DNA of 64,000 bases from positions 1-64,000 of the forward strand of contig DATHGT010000344.1 of the NCBI GenBank assembly GCA_035317605.1, written 5' to 3'. The notes under the pieces are model-generated. The model saw only the letters and a program-made list of their open reading frames with translations, was not told the DNA's origin and did no database searches. This DNA comes from DATHGT01 sp035317605. GTDB lineage: Bacteria; Methylomirabilota; Methylomirabilia; Rokubacteriales; CSP1-6. Of the stretch, positions 16,765-25,438 are shown in pieces; the first letter of the stretch is position 1, and each line of letters opens with the position of its first letter. A program made the position numbers and the translations under genes.

Positions 16765-16957
16765 GGGGAGATCTCCTTCCGATTCACCGTGTACGGCGGG
16801 GACTCCGCGCCGTCAAGCGCCAAGTTCGGGGACTTGCATCGAGACGGCCGACGCGATAGACCTCTTCAGTGGCTCGCCTCGGACGGCGGGGCCCCAGCCC
16901 CGCGACGTCCTGCGGCTCGCACTACATGGCGGCGTCAACGGCGCCCAGGAGATCCCC

Positions 16958-17746
16958 ATGACCGACAAGCTCTTGATGCAGAAGGACGGACCGATCGGCT
17001 GGATCGTCTTCAACCAGCCCGAGAAGCGTAACGCGGTGAGCCTCGAGATGTGGGAGGCCATGCCCGAGTACGTGCGCGAGCTGACCGCCGACGACGCCAT
17101 CCGCGTGGTCGTCCTGCGGGGCGCGGGCGAGGAGTCGTTCGTCTCGGGCGCCGACATCTCGCAGTTCAAGGAGCGCCGGCGCAACATGGCCGACCAGGAG
17201 GAGTACAACCGGATCTCCTCGCGCGGCTCCGACTCGCTGCAGACGCTCCAGAAGCCGCTGCTCGCGATGATCTACGGCTACTGCGTGGGCGGGGGCGTCG
17301 GTATCGCGCTCAACGCCGACATCCGCATCGCGGCCGACGACTCACGTTTCGGCGTCCCCGCCGCGCGTCTCGGGCTCGGCTATCACTACAAGGGCATGGA
17401 GAAGCTGATGGCGCTGGTCGGCCCGGCGTACGTGAAGGAGATCTTCTTCACCGCGCGCACGGACTTCAGCGCCCAGGACGCCTGGCGCATGGGACTCGTC
17501 AACCAGGTCGTGCCCAAGGGCGAGCTGGAAGCGTTCACCCGCGACTACGCCACCAAGATCGCGCGCAACGCCCCGCTCACCCAGCGCTCCGCCAAGGCAA
17601 CCGTCGAGCAGCTACTCAAGCCCGCGGCCGAACGCGACCTCGCCATGCTCGACAAGCTCATCGCGGACTGCTTCAACAGCGAGGACTATCAGGAGGGCGT
17701 GAAGGCCTTCTCGGAAAAGCGCCGGCCTCAGTTCAAGGGGCGCTGA
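16958..17746 (+). CDS. Enoyl-CoA hydratase/isomerase family protein
   Basis: A 262-residue crotonase-fold enzyme. NQPEKRNAVSLEMWEAM, GAGEESFVSGADISQFKE (first half of the oxyanion hole) and IYGYCVGGGVGIALNADIRIAADDSRFGVPAARLGLGY (second half and CoA pocket) are canonical. It probably hydrates or isomerises an acyl-CoA in beta-oxidation-type catabolism. ATG 16958 with AGGAGA upstream is preferred over the longer frame from 16763. A hairpin at 17761-17780 follows. Confidence 0.9.
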   Translation: MTDKLLMQKDGPIGWIVFNQPEKRNAVSLEMWEAMPEYVRELTADDAIRVVVLRGAGEESFVSGADISQFKERRRNMADQEEYNRISSRGSDSLQTLQKPLLAMIYGYCVGGGVGIALNADIRIAADDSRFGVPAARLGLGYHYKGMEKLMALVGPAYVKEIFFTARTDFSAQDAWRMGLVNQVVPKGELEAFTRDYATKIARNAPLTQRSAKATVEQLLKPAAERDLAMLDKLIADCFNSEDYQEGVKAFSEKRRPQFKGR

Positions 17747-17760
17747 CGGCCGGGCGGCTT

Positions 17761-17780
17761 GGGGGGCGGCGGCGCCCCCC
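17761..17780. terminator. GC hairpin between convergent genes
   Basis: Arms GGGGGGCG and CGCCCCCC around a GCGG loop, between the stops of the enoyl-CoA hydratase (+) and the thioesterase (-). It resembles the dispersed G/C hairpin family and probably terminates both ways. Confidence 0.6.
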
Positions 17781-17787
17781 CGCCCTC

Positions 17788-18195
17788 CTACCGCTTACTC
17801 TTCCACGCGTCGACCTTCTGCTGCAGTCTCGGCAGGCGGGACTCGCGGTCGATGATGAATCGCTCGTGGGTGCCTTCGCCGACTTTCTCGATCTCGTCGT
17901 GGACTTCGAACTTGAAGCCGAGTCGGCGGCGGTCGATCTCGGTCAGCTCGACGTTGATCGTGACCTTCATGCCTTCGGGTGTGCCGGCCAGGTGCTTGAT
18001 GTTGACCGTGGTGCCGACCGAGCTTTGGCCGGGCTTGAGGTGTGGCTGCACGGCCTGAATGGCCGTTTGCTCCACCAGACGGACCATCTCGGGCGTGGCC
18101 AGTACGCGAATGGCGTCGCTACGCAGGTGGGACGGCGTCATGTCCTCGGTGACCGCGACCGTTTGCGAGTGCTTGAGACCAACCGCGAGCTCCAT
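17788..18195 (-). CDS. FlK-like hotdog thioesterase
   Basis: A 135-residue hotdog protein resembling fluoroacetyl-CoA thioesterase FlK. VLATPEMVRLVEQTAIQAVQPHLKPGQSSVGTTVNIKHLAGTP carries the Glu and the Thr/SVGT catalytic region, and EIEKVGEGTHERFIID carries the conserved EGTHER with its His. The natural substrate in non-fluoroacetate organisms is unknown; a short acyl-CoA is likely. GGAGGA precedes the ATG. It follows another thioesterase gene by 12 nt. Confidence 0.85.
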   Translation of the reverse strand: MELAVGLKHSQTVAVTEDMTPSHLRSDAIRVLATPEMVRLVEQTAIQAVQPHLKPGQSSVGTTVNIKHLAGTPEGMKVTINVELTEIDRRRLGFKFEVHDEIEKVGEGTHERFIIDRESRLPRLQQKVDAWKSKR

Positions 18196-18207
18196 GGGAT
18201 TCCTCCG

Positions 18208-19002
18208 TTACTTCGGTCGCGTTTCCGCGAGGCAGGACTGGAGTGAGACGCCGAAGGCGCCGCGCGCGTCCCAGAGACGCGCGCGGGTGAGTCCGATGCC
18301 GTGGGCCTCGGCGACGGTGGCGGCGTCGAGGCCGATCCATTCGCCCTCGGGCGGCCGATGGACCGCGACGGTCAGGTCGGCGTTCACGAACGTATAGTGC
18401 GCCGGCTCCAGCACCACGGCCACGCCGCTGGCCGAATCGACAGCGGTCATCAGCCGCTGGAGCGGTGAGATGCCTTCACCCTCGACGAGTGGGACCCGCG
18501 GGCGCATCCAGGCGAACATCGGTCCCTTGCCCCAGGTGCCGCTGGCGGTCCGCGTCTCCATGGCCGTGTGATAGCCGATCGCGTCGGGGAAGAACTCGAA
18601 CTGAAACGGCGCCGATTGCTCCGCGGACAGCGAAGGGGGGCCGTCGTCGCCCAGGGTGGCCGGCAACACCGGTGCCGTGCGCAACGCGACCGCGGAGGCC
18701 TGAACGAGCGGCGTGCCGTCGGCGGTCGTCAGCTCGGCCCTGAGACGCCGGACCTTCCCGCCGGCGCGTACGACCTCGGCGCGAACGGCCAGCGTCGCGA
18801 TCGGCACGGGACGGACGAAGTCGAACGTGACTCGCGTGAGCAAGACGCCGGAGCCAGCGATCTGCTCCAGCGCCCGCGTCAGCAGTGCCGCCGGTGGGCC
18901 CCCGTGTTGATAGTCGCGGCTCCACGGCCCGCGGGTCGACTCGGTCGAGACAAAGCGCTCGCCATCGGGAATGAAGAAGGCTGGTTGCGAGGGTGTGAGC
19001 AC
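18208..19002 (-). CDS. Acyl-CoA thioesterase family (double hotdog, TesB-like)
   Basis: About 264 residues forming two hotdog halves: SRDYQHGGPPAALLTRALEQ with DFVRPVPIATLAVRAEVVRAGGKVRRLRAEL in the first, and WMRPRVPLVEGEGISPLQRLMTAVDSASGVAVVL in the second. This matches thioesterase superfamily proteins of the 4HBT_3 type. GTG 19002 is chosen: TATCCT lies 6 nt upstream, and there is no Shine-Dalgarno for the alternative ATG 19032. It is likely co-transcribed with the FlK-like gene. Confidence 0.8.
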   Translation of the reverse strand: MLTPSQPAFFIPDGERFVSTESTRGPWSRDYQHGGPPAALLTRALEQIAGSGVLLTRVTFDFVRPVPIATLAVRAEVVRAGGKVRRLRAELTTADGTPLVQASAVALRTAPVLPATLGDDGPPSLSAEQSAPFQFEFFPDAIGYHTAMETRTASGTWGKGPMFAWMRPRVPLVEGEGISPLQRLMTAVDSASGVAVVLEPAHYTFVNADLTVAVHRPPEGEWIGLDAATVAEAHGIGLTRARLWDARGAFGVSLQSCLAETRPK

Positions 19003-19077
19003 CTCCCGAGGATACCGTATCTTTCTGTCCACTCTTGAAGTGCGTCAGCGAGGGGCGTAGAAGTTGATGCCACCGCG

Positions 19078-19452
19078 ATGACCAACGACGAATATCGCGA
19101 CCTCGTTGATTTCCTCGGGCGCCAGTTCACCGCCATCGATCGGCGCTTCGACCGCATCGACCAGCGCCTTGATTCTCACGACGAGCGCTTCCGCGAGGTC
19201 TTCCAGCGCCTCGACGCTCACGACGAGCGCTTCCGCGAGATCCTCGGGCACTTCGATGCCATCTACGGATGGCTCGAACGCCTCCAGCAGGAATACCACG
19301 CGCTGGTCGAGGGACTACGGCGGATCGAGATGATGCTCGCCGACGAGCGCGGCCGGCGCGAAGCCATCGAGCGAGAGCTCGCCGAGCTAAAGGAGCGCGT
19401 GGCCCTCCTTCAGGTGCGGATCAGCGAGATCGAACGCCGTCTGCAGACCTGA
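19078..19452 (+). CDS. Coiled-coil protein with 14-residue repeats
   Basis: A 124-residue, highly charged protein predicted to be entirely coiled coil. It contains tandem RFDRIDQRLDSHDERFREVFQRLDAHDERFREIL units, a 14-residue (42-bp) repeat; 23 bp are identical at 19175-19197 and 19217-19239. A second heptad region runs RRIEMMLADERGRREAIERELAELKERVALLQVRISEIERRLQ. It probably oligomerises; no function is assigned. No Shine-Dalgarno is seen at ATG 19078. Confidence 0.65.
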   Translation: MTNDEYRDLVDFLGRQFTAIDRRFDRIDQRLDSHDERFREVFQRLDAHDERFREILGHFDAIYGWLERLQQEYHALVEGLRRIEMMLADERGRREAIERELAELKERVALLQVRISEIERRLQT

Positions 19453-19477
19453 CTGACCGCCCGCACTGAGGCCTGCC

Positions 19478-21829
19478 TCACGATTTCTTCGCGCCCTGGA
19501 TGGCGTTCCAGACGCGCTCGGGGGTGACCGGCATGTCCAGGTGGCGGATGCCGAGCGGGGCGAGCGCGTCGTTCACCGCGTTCACCAAGGCCGGCAGCGC
19601 GCCGACGGTGCCGGCTTCGCCCACGCCCTTGGCGCCGAGCGGATTCACCTTCGTGGGGACTTCGTGGGCGTCGACTTCGAAGGACGGCACGTCGTCGGCG
19701 CGAGGCATCGCGTAGTCCATGAACGAGCCGGCGAGGAGCTGCCCGGTCGCGTTGTCGTAGGTCAGGTCCTCGAACAAACCCTGCCCCAGCCCCTGCACGA
19801 TGCCGCCGTGGATCTGGCCCTTCACGAGCATCGGGTTGACCATGCGCCCCACGTCGTCGACCACCGTGTAGCGGACGATGCGGACGGTCCCGGTGTCGGG
19901 CTCGATCTCCACCTCGCACACGTGCGAGCCGTTGGGGAACGTCACCGCGGGCGGCGTGAACGCCGCGGTCTCGCTGAACCCGGGCTCCATGCCCTGGGGC
20001 AGCTGGCGCGGCACGTAGGCGGTGCGCGCGACCGTGGCCCACGTCACGCCCTTGTCGGTGCCGGCCACCGAGAACTTGCCGTCGCGCAGCTGAACGTCTT
20101 CGTACGCGGCCTCGAGCAGGCGCGCGGCGATGCGCCGGCCGCGCTCGATGACCTTCTCGGCCGCGCGCGTGACCGCCGACCCGCCGACGGTCAGCGCGCC
20201 CGAGCCGCCGTTGCCGCGGCCGGCGCCGAGGTCATCGGTGTCGCCCGCGAAGACCTGGATGCGCTCGCCCGGCACCCCCAGGGCGTCGCACACGATCTGC
20301 ACGAACGCGGTCTCGTTGCCCTGTCCCATCGACGTGGTGCCGGCGAAGAGCGACACCGACCCGTCGGGATTCACCCGCAGCTCGGCGGTGTCCGGGTTCA
20401 TCGCGGTGTACGGTCCGCCCGCGACCTCGATCGGGTTGGCGATGCCGATCCCACGCAGCAACCCGCGCTGCCGCGCCTCGGCGCGTCGCTGCTCGAAGCC
20501 GGTGGCGTCGGCGCCGGCCAGCGCCATGTCCATGCCCTTGGCGAAGTCGCCGCAGTCGTAGGTGAACACGAGGCCGGTCTTGAACGGCATCGCGCTCGAC
20601 GGAATCAGGTTGCGGCGGCGCAGCTCGAGCGGATCGATCGACAGCTCGTGCGCGGCCACGTCGATCACGCGCTCGATCGCGTACGTGGCCTCGGGGCGTC
20701 CGGCCCCGCGGTACGGCCCGGTCACCGTGGTGTTGGAGAAGATGCCGGTGGTCTCCACGTGGATGGCCGGCGTCGTGTACATGCCGGCGAGGCCGCCCGT
20801 GTTGTTGGTGCCGGGTCCCGCGCTGCGCGGCGTGAGATAGGCGCCGATGTTGAGCCCGATGGCCACGCGCAGGGCGAGGAACTTGCCGTCGCGGTCGAGG
20901 GCCAGCTCGGCCTTCGAAAGGTTGTCGCGTCCGTGCTCGTCGCTGAGGAAGCCCTCGCGCCGGTCGGAGGTCCACTTGACGGGCCGGCCCAGCCGCTTGG
21001 CCGCCCACAGCACCAGCGCGTGCTCGGGATAGAGGCCGCTGCGCATGCCGAAGCTGCCGCCCACTTCGCCGGTGAGCACGCGCAGGTGGCTCTGCGGGAC
21101 CTTGAACACGCGCTCGGCCAGCAGCGTGCGGAGCAGGTGCGGTCCCTGGATGCCGGTGTGGAGCGTGTAGCGTCCGGTCCGCCGGTCGAATTCGCCGACG
21201 GCCGCGCGCGGCTCCATCGGCGCCGCGGCCACGCGGGTGACCACGAAGTCCAGCCGGGTGACGTGGGCGGCGCCCTCGAACGCGCGCGCCACCGCGTCGC
21301 GGTTGCCGGATTCCCACACGAACGCCACGTTGTCGGCGGCCTCGTCCCACACCGCGGGCGCGCCCGCGCGGAGCGCGTCGGCCGCGGAGGCGATGGCGGG
21401 CAGCGGCGCGTAGTCGATCTTCAGGAGATCCACCGCGTCCAGCGCCTGCTCGACGCTCTCGGCGACGATCAGGGCCACGGGATCGCCGACGTGGCGGACG
21501 CGCCCGCGGGCCAGCGCCGGCCTCGGCGTGGCGAACGCGGCCGAGCCGTCGCGCCGCTTGCGCCCGCCGTCGCTCGGCAGGTCGCCGACCTTGTCCGCGG
21601 CGAGGTCGGCGCCGGTGAGTACGGCCAGGACGCCGGACGCCTTGGACGCGGCCGACGCGTCGATGGCGCCGAGCCGCGCGTGGGCGTGCGGCGAGCGCAC
21701 GACCACCGCGTAGGCCTGGCGCGCGAGGTTCACGTCGTCCGAGTAGCGGCCGAGGCCCTGAAGCAGCCGCGGGTCTTCCACACGTCGCGCCGATTGTCCG
21801 ACGGCGTACTTTTCGACGATCACGGGCAT
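19478..21829 (-). CDS. Xanthine dehydrogenase family molybdopterin-binding large subunit
   Basis: A 783-residue molybdenum hydroxylase large subunit. It has the a/b hammerhead start (ARRVEDPRLLQGLGRYSDDV), MoCo-binding QGPHLLRTLLAE and GEVGGSFGMRSGLYPEHAL, PYRGAGRPEATYAIE, GTTSMGQGNETAFVQI, and the catalytic Glu in GAKGVGEAGTVGALPAL. PYRGAGR replaces the AYRCSFR loop of true CO dehydrogenase, so it is a form II/aldehyde-oxidase-like enzyme, not CoxL proper. ATG 21829 is preferred, with AGGAG in the short gap after the upstream stop. No FAD or [2Fe-2S] subunit gene is adjacent; those must be encoded elsewhere. Confidence 0.88.
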   Translation of the reverse strand: MPVIVEKYAVGQSARRVEDPRLLQGLGRYSDDVNLARQAYAVVVRSPHAHARLGAIDASAASKASGVLAVLTGADLAADKVGDLPSDGGRKRRDGSAAFATPRPALARGRVRHVGDPVALIVAESVEQALDAVDLLKIDYAPLPAIASAADALRAGAPAVWDEAADNVAFVWESGNRDAVARAFEGAAHVTRLDFVVTRVAAAPMEPRAAVGEFDRRTGRYTLHTGIQGPHLLRTLLAERVFKVPQSHLRVLTGEVGGSFGMRSGLYPEHALVLWAAKRLGRPVKWTSDRREGFLSDEHGRDNLSKAELALDRDGKFLALRVAIGLNIGAYLTPRSAGPGTNNTGGLAGMYTTPAIHVETTGIFSNTTVTGPYRGAGRPEATYAIERVIDVAAHELSIDPLELRRRNLIPSSAMPFKTGLVFTYDCGDFAKGMDMALAGADATGFEQRRAEARQRGLLRGIGIANPIEVAGGPYTAMNPDTAELRVNPDGSVSLFAGTTSMGQGNETAFVQIVCDALGVPGERIQVFAGDTDDLGAGRGNGGSGALTVGGSAVTRAAEKVIERGRRIAARLLEAAYEDVQLRDGKFSVAGTDKGVTWATVARTAYVPRQLPQGMEPGFSETAAFTPPAVTFPNGSHVCEVEIEPDTGTVRIVRYTVVDDVGRMVNPMLVKGQIHGGIVQGLGQGLFEDLTYDNATGQLLAGSFMDYAMPRADDVPSFEVDAHEVPTKVNPLGAKGVGEAGTVGALPALVNAVNDALAPLGIRHLDMPVTPERVWNAIQGAKKS

Positions 21830-21836
21830 GTCTCCT

Positions 21837-22823
21837 TTAGATGAAAACACCTTTCATCTGTGGGGCCGGGTAGCGCAAGCCGGCCGCCGCGCCCACGGGC
21901 ACCGCCTCGGAGATGCGCTCGACGTCGGACGGATCGAGCGGCACGTCCAGCGCGCCGACGTTCTCGTCGACCCGGCTCTTGCGCTTGGTGCCGGGGATCG
22001 GGATCACTTCCGGCCCCTGGGCCAGGAGCCAGGCCAGCACGAGCTGCGACGGCGTGCACTGCTTCTCGGCGGCGATCGCCTCGATGCGCTTGACGAACTC
22101 CACGTTCTTCTCGAAGTTGCCTTCCTGGAAGCGCGGATGGTCGCGGCGCCGGTCACCCTCGGGGATGTCTTCCAGCTTGTGGAACTGGCCGGTGAGAAAG
22201 CCACGGCCGAGCGGGGAATACGTCATGAAGGCGATGCCCAGCTCCTTGCAGACCGCGAGCGTCTCCTCGCCTTCCTTGCGATAGAGCAGCGAGAACTCCG
22301 ACTGGATGGCGGCGAGCGGATGGACCTTGTGACCGCGCCGGATGGTCGCCGGCGCCGCCTCGCAGAGCCCGATCGCTCGCGCCTTGCCCTGCTCGACCAG
22401 CCGCGACATCGCGCCCACGGTCTCCTCGATGGGCACGCTCGGATCGATGCGGTGCTGGTAATACAGATCGATCACGTCCATCCCGAGGCGCTTGAGGCTC
22501 GCGTCGCAGGCCTGGGCCACGTACTCGGGTCGCCCGTTGACGAGGTTGCCGCCGCCGGACGGATTCTTGACCTGGCCGAACTTGGTGATGACGAAGACCT
22601 TGTCGCGCCGTCCCTTGACGGCCTGGCCGATCAGCTCCTCGTTCTGCCCCCAGCCGTACATGTCGGAGGAGTCGAGGTGATCGATGCCCCGATCGAGCGC
22701 GTGATGGATGACCGCGGTCGACTCGGCGTCATCGGCCTTGCCATACACCCCCGACATCCCCATGCACCCGAGCCCGATCGCCGACACGCTGAGACCGCTC
22801 TTACCCAATGGTCGCTTCTGCAT
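21837..22823 (-). CDS. Aldo/keto reductase
   Basis: A 328-residue AKR barrel. MQKRPLGKSGLSVSAIGLGCMGMSGVYG is the opening. Asp and Tyr lie in HLDSSDMYGWGQNEELIG, Lys in FVITKFGQVKN and His in DLYYQHRIDPSVPIEETVGAM. The C-terminal PIPGTKRKSRVDENVGAL binds the NADPH phosphate. It belongs to the YajO/AKR13-like group that acts on varied carbonyls. AGGAGG precedes the ATG. Only 7 nt separate it from the molybdenum hydroxylase gene, so the two are co-transcribed. Confidence 0.9.
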   Translation of the reverse strand: MQKRPLGKSGLSVSAIGLGCMGMSGVYGKADDAESTAVIHHALDRGIDHLDSSDMYGWGQNEELIGQAVKGRRDKVFVITKFGQVKNPSGGGNLVNGRPEYVAQACDASLKRLGMDVIDLYYQHRIDPSVPIEETVGAMSRLVEQGKARAIGLCEAAPATIRRGHKVHPLAAIQSEFSLLYRKEGEETLAVCKELGIAFMTYSPLGRGFLTGQFHKLEDIPEGDRRRDHPRFQEGNFEKNVEFVKRIEAIAAEKQCTPSQLVLAWLLAQGPEVIPIPGTKRKSRVDENVGALDVPLDPSDVERISEAVPVGAAAGLRYPAPQMKGVFI

Positions 22824-22848
22824 GTGATCCTCCTGGATTGACCGGCAT

Positions 22849-22872
22849 GGGGGGCCCCGCTGCGGGCCCCCC
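22849..22872 (-). terminator. G/C hairpin after the solute-binding-protein gene (family copy B)
   Basis: Perfect 9-bp arms GGGGGGCCC and GGGCCCCCC around CGCTGC. It is preceded on the minus strand by a second G-tract (GGGGGGTTT). It lies about 30 nt beyond the solute-binding-protein stop and ahead of the aldo/keto reductase ribosome-binding site. Probable terminator or attenuator, and a member of the dispersed hairpin family. Confidence 0.6.
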
Positions 22873-22902
22873 AAACCCCCCAACCGACGGCGGATTGTAC
22901 CC

Positions 22903-24441
22903 TCATTTCTTCAGGCGAACTTCCTCCAGGGGCGCGGCCCACGGGTACGGGTTGATCAGCATCAGCGCGGGCTCGGCCACGCGGGGACCGATGCCGGTGG
23001 GCCAGATGTACTGGTAGATCGGCCCGAGGCGGACGCGGTCGTAGACGAGCTGCTGGATCTTGTGGAGGATCGCCTCGCGCTTCTTCTTGTCGGTCTCGCG
23101 CGCCTGCTGGGCGTAGAAGTCGTCGATGTCGGGATAACCGCCATAGGCATAGGTGGCGTCGCTGGGGATGACCTCCGACATGCGCGAGGCCGCGTTGCCG
23201 TAGAGCGCGCTCGAGCACACGCACACGCCCTTGAGCTTCTTGGTCTCCAGCGCCTTGTAGTAGGCCGCCCGCTCCATCGGCCGCATCTTCATGCGGATGC
23301 CGACCGCCCCGAAGTAGTTGATGATCGCCTCGCCGAGCGAGAAGTACGGGGGCAGCTGGTGGAAGTCGCCGGCGTCGAAGCCGTTGGGGTAGCCGGCCTC
23401 GGCCAGGAGCTTCTTGGCGCGCGCGGCATCGTAGGGGTACGGCGCGATCTTCAGCGCGAACTCGAAGGTGGGCGGGACGAAGTTGCCCATCGGGATCGAC
23501 GCGCCCAGCGTCTCCGCGTCGCTCAGGGCCTGGCGATCGATCGCGTAGTTGGCGGCCAGGCGCACGCGCCGGTCGTGCCACGGCGACTTCGGATCCCACT
23601 GCTCGAGGAAGTCGAGGAAGAAGATCCCGATCCCGCCCGAGAACGCGAGCTTGAGGTTCGGGTCCTTCCGGACCTCCTGGGCCTGAGGCGCGTCGAGCAG
23701 GTACGCGACGTCGACTTCCCCGCGCTTGAGCATGGCCAGCCGCGTGGTGGCCTCGGGCACGCTCTTGAACACCAGGCGCTTGACCGAGGGCACTTTGCGC
23801 CAGTACCCCTCGAAGGCCTCCATCACCAGCTCGATGCCGGGCGTGTGGCTCACGAACTTGTAGGGGCCGAGCCCGATCGGGTGCTTCTTGAAGCCGTCGT
23901 CCCCGACCTGCTCGACGTACTTCTTGGGGACGATCCAGCCCGCGGCCGACACGATGGTCCCGTAGAAGCTCATGAAGTCCGGCCACGGCTCGTGGAGCAC
24001 GAAGCGCACGCGCGACGGACTGACGGTCACGACCTCCTTGACCTTCGCGTGGATGAGCTTGCCCTTCGACCGCTGGAAGCTGAACTTCACGTCCTCGGCG
24101 GTGAAGGGGTCGCCGTTGTGGAACTTGAGACCCTCGCGGAGCTTGAACTCGTAGCTCTTCTGGTCGGCGCTCAGGGTCCACGACTCGGCCAGGCTCGGCG
24201 ACATGAGGTTGCTGGGCATGCCCTTCGCCAGCGCGTCGTGCATGGCGTAGAGGATCCAGAACGGGGTGAGCTGGCCCACCGCCTCGCCCGGGTCGAACCA
24301 CTGCGGCGAGATGGTGACGTAGAGCGCGAAGCGCATCTCGCCCTCGGGCTTGGTCTGGGCGTTGGCAGCACGCGGGCCGCCGACCACGAGCAGGCACAGC
24401 ACGGCGAGGCAGGTCACGGCGACGATTCGTCTGGCGATCAT
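22903..24441 (-). CDS. ABC transporter substrate-binding protein (SBP_bac_5 family)
   Basis: A 512-residue periplasmic binding protein with an N-terminal signal peptide (RRIVAVTCLAVLCLLVVGGPRAANAQ, cleavage about residue 28). KLREGLKFHNGDPFTAEDVKFSFQR is the hallmark of family 5 (dipeptide/oligopeptide/nickel) binding proteins, and NYAIDRQALSDAETLGASIPMGNFVPP follows. It would deliver peptides or other solutes to a permease. No permease or ATPase gene is adjacent, so it is an orphan here. GGGAGGA precedes the ATG. Confidence 0.9.
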   Translation of the reverse strand: MIARRIVAVTCLAVLCLLVVGGPRAANAQTKPEGEMRFALYVTISPQWFDPGEAVGQLTPFWILYAMHDALAKGMPSNLMSPSLAESWTLSADQKSYEFKLREGLKFHNGDPFTAEDVKFSFQRSKGKLIHAKVKEVVTVSPSRVRFVLHEPWPDFMSFYGTIVSAAGWIVPKKYVEQVGDDGFKKHPIGLGPYKFVSHTPGIELVMEAFEGYWRKVPSVKRLVFKSVPEATTRLAMLKRGEVDVAYLLDAPQAQEVRKDPNLKLAFSGGIGIFFLDFLEQWDPKSPWHDRRVRLAANYAIDRQALSDAETLGASIPMGNFVPPTFEFALKIAPYPYDAARAKKLLAEAGYPNGFDAGDFHQLPPYFSLGEAIINYFGAVGIRMKMRPMERAAYYKALETKKLKGVCVCSSALYGNAASRMSEVIPSDATYAYGGYPDIDDFYAQQARETDKKKREAILHKIQQLVYDRVRLGPIYQYIWPTGIGPRVAEPALMLINPYPWAAPLEEVRLKK

Positions 24442-24574
24442 CGGTCCTCCCGGGGATGGCCTCGCGGGTCCACTCGAGGAGTGGCTCGCGGGCCGTTGAT
24501 CACCGTCTTCCTACCGCGTACTCTGCCGCCATGGCAAGCCCCGAAATGGGGGACGCGCCGGCGAGGAGGAGCCC

Positions 24575-25438
24575 ATGGAAGAGCGGGTGACGTTTCCGTC
24601 CGATGGTCTGAAGCTCTCGGGAATCCTGCACACGCCCGACGGCTCCGGCGAGCGGCGGCCGGGATTCCTCGTGCTCCACGGGTTCGGGAGCAACAAGGAC
24701 AGCGGCAATTCGCGGGTCGTCAGCAAGACGCTGACGGATTTCGGCTACGCGGCGCTGCGGTTCGACTTTCGCGGCTGCGGCGAGAGCGAGGGCCCGCGCG
24801 GGCGGACGATCTGCCTCGAGCAGGTCGAGGACACCAGGAGCGCGCTCTCGTTCATGGCGACCCGGCCGCAGGTCGATCCCGAGCGTATCGCCGTGATCGG
24901 CAGCAGCTTCGGCGCCGCCGTCGCGGTCTACACCGCGGGCGTCGACCCGCGGGTGGCCGCCTGCATCTCGTGCGGCGGCTGGGGCGACGGGGTGAAGAAG
25001 TTCCGCAAGCAGCATGAGTCGCCCGAGGCCTGGCAGCGCTTCACCGACATGATGGCGGAGGGACGACGACGCCGCGAGCGCGGCGAGCCCGAGCTGATGG
25101 TGCCCCGCTTCGACATCGTGCCGATCCCACCCGGCCTGCGCGGCAACCTGTCGCAGGGCTCGATCATGGAGTTCCCGTTCGCGGTGGTCGAGAGCATGTA
25201 CACGTTCATGGCCAACGACGTCGTCGGCAAGATCGCGCCGCGCCCGCTGCTCCTGCTCCATCCCGCGCGCGATTCCGTCACCCCGACCGAGCAGTCGATC
25301 GACCTCTTCGCCCACGCCGGCCAGCCGACCGACCTGCACCTGGTGGCCGACGTCGATCACTTCATCCTCTCGGAGGGCAACCCGCTGGTCGTCACCCTCG
25401 TGCGCCACTGGCTCGAGAAGCACTTCGCCGTCAAGTGA
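24575..25438 (+). CDS. Alpha/beta hydrolase
   Basis: A 287-residue serine hydrolase. LVLHGFGSNKDSGNSRVV forms the oxyanion loop, VIGSSFGAAVAVY the nucleophile elbow (GSSFG), HPARDSVTP carries the acid and VDHFILSEG the catalytic His. It resembles bacterial feruloyl-esterase/dienelactone-hydrolase-like acyl hydrolases. No signal peptide, so cytoplasmic. GAGGAGGAGC precedes the ATG. Monocistronic, divergent from the binding-protein gene. Confidence 0.87.
   Translation: MEERVTFPSDGLKLSGILHTPDGSGERRPGFLVLHGFGSNKDSGNSRVVSKTLTDFGYAALRFDFRGCGESEGPRGRTICLEQVEDTRSALSFMATRPQVDPERIAVIGSSFGAAVAVYTAGVDPRVAACISCGGWGDGVKKFRKQHESPEAWQRFTDMMAEGRRRRERGEPELMVPRFDIVPIPPGLRGNLSQGSIMEFPFAVVESMYTFMANDVVGKIAPRPLLLLHPARDSVTPTEQSIDLFAHAGQPTDLHLVADVDHFILSEGNPLVVTLVRHWLEKHFAVK

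Noticed and set aside
17050..18246. Plus-strand open frame of 398 codons across the enoyl-CoA hydratase and FlK-like genes
   Set aside because: It is a frame-shifted and antisense shadow with Arg-rich composition.
19478..21829. Carbon monoxide dehydrogenase CoxL
   Set aside because: The active-site loop is PYRGAGR, not AYRCSFR, and coxM/coxS are absent.
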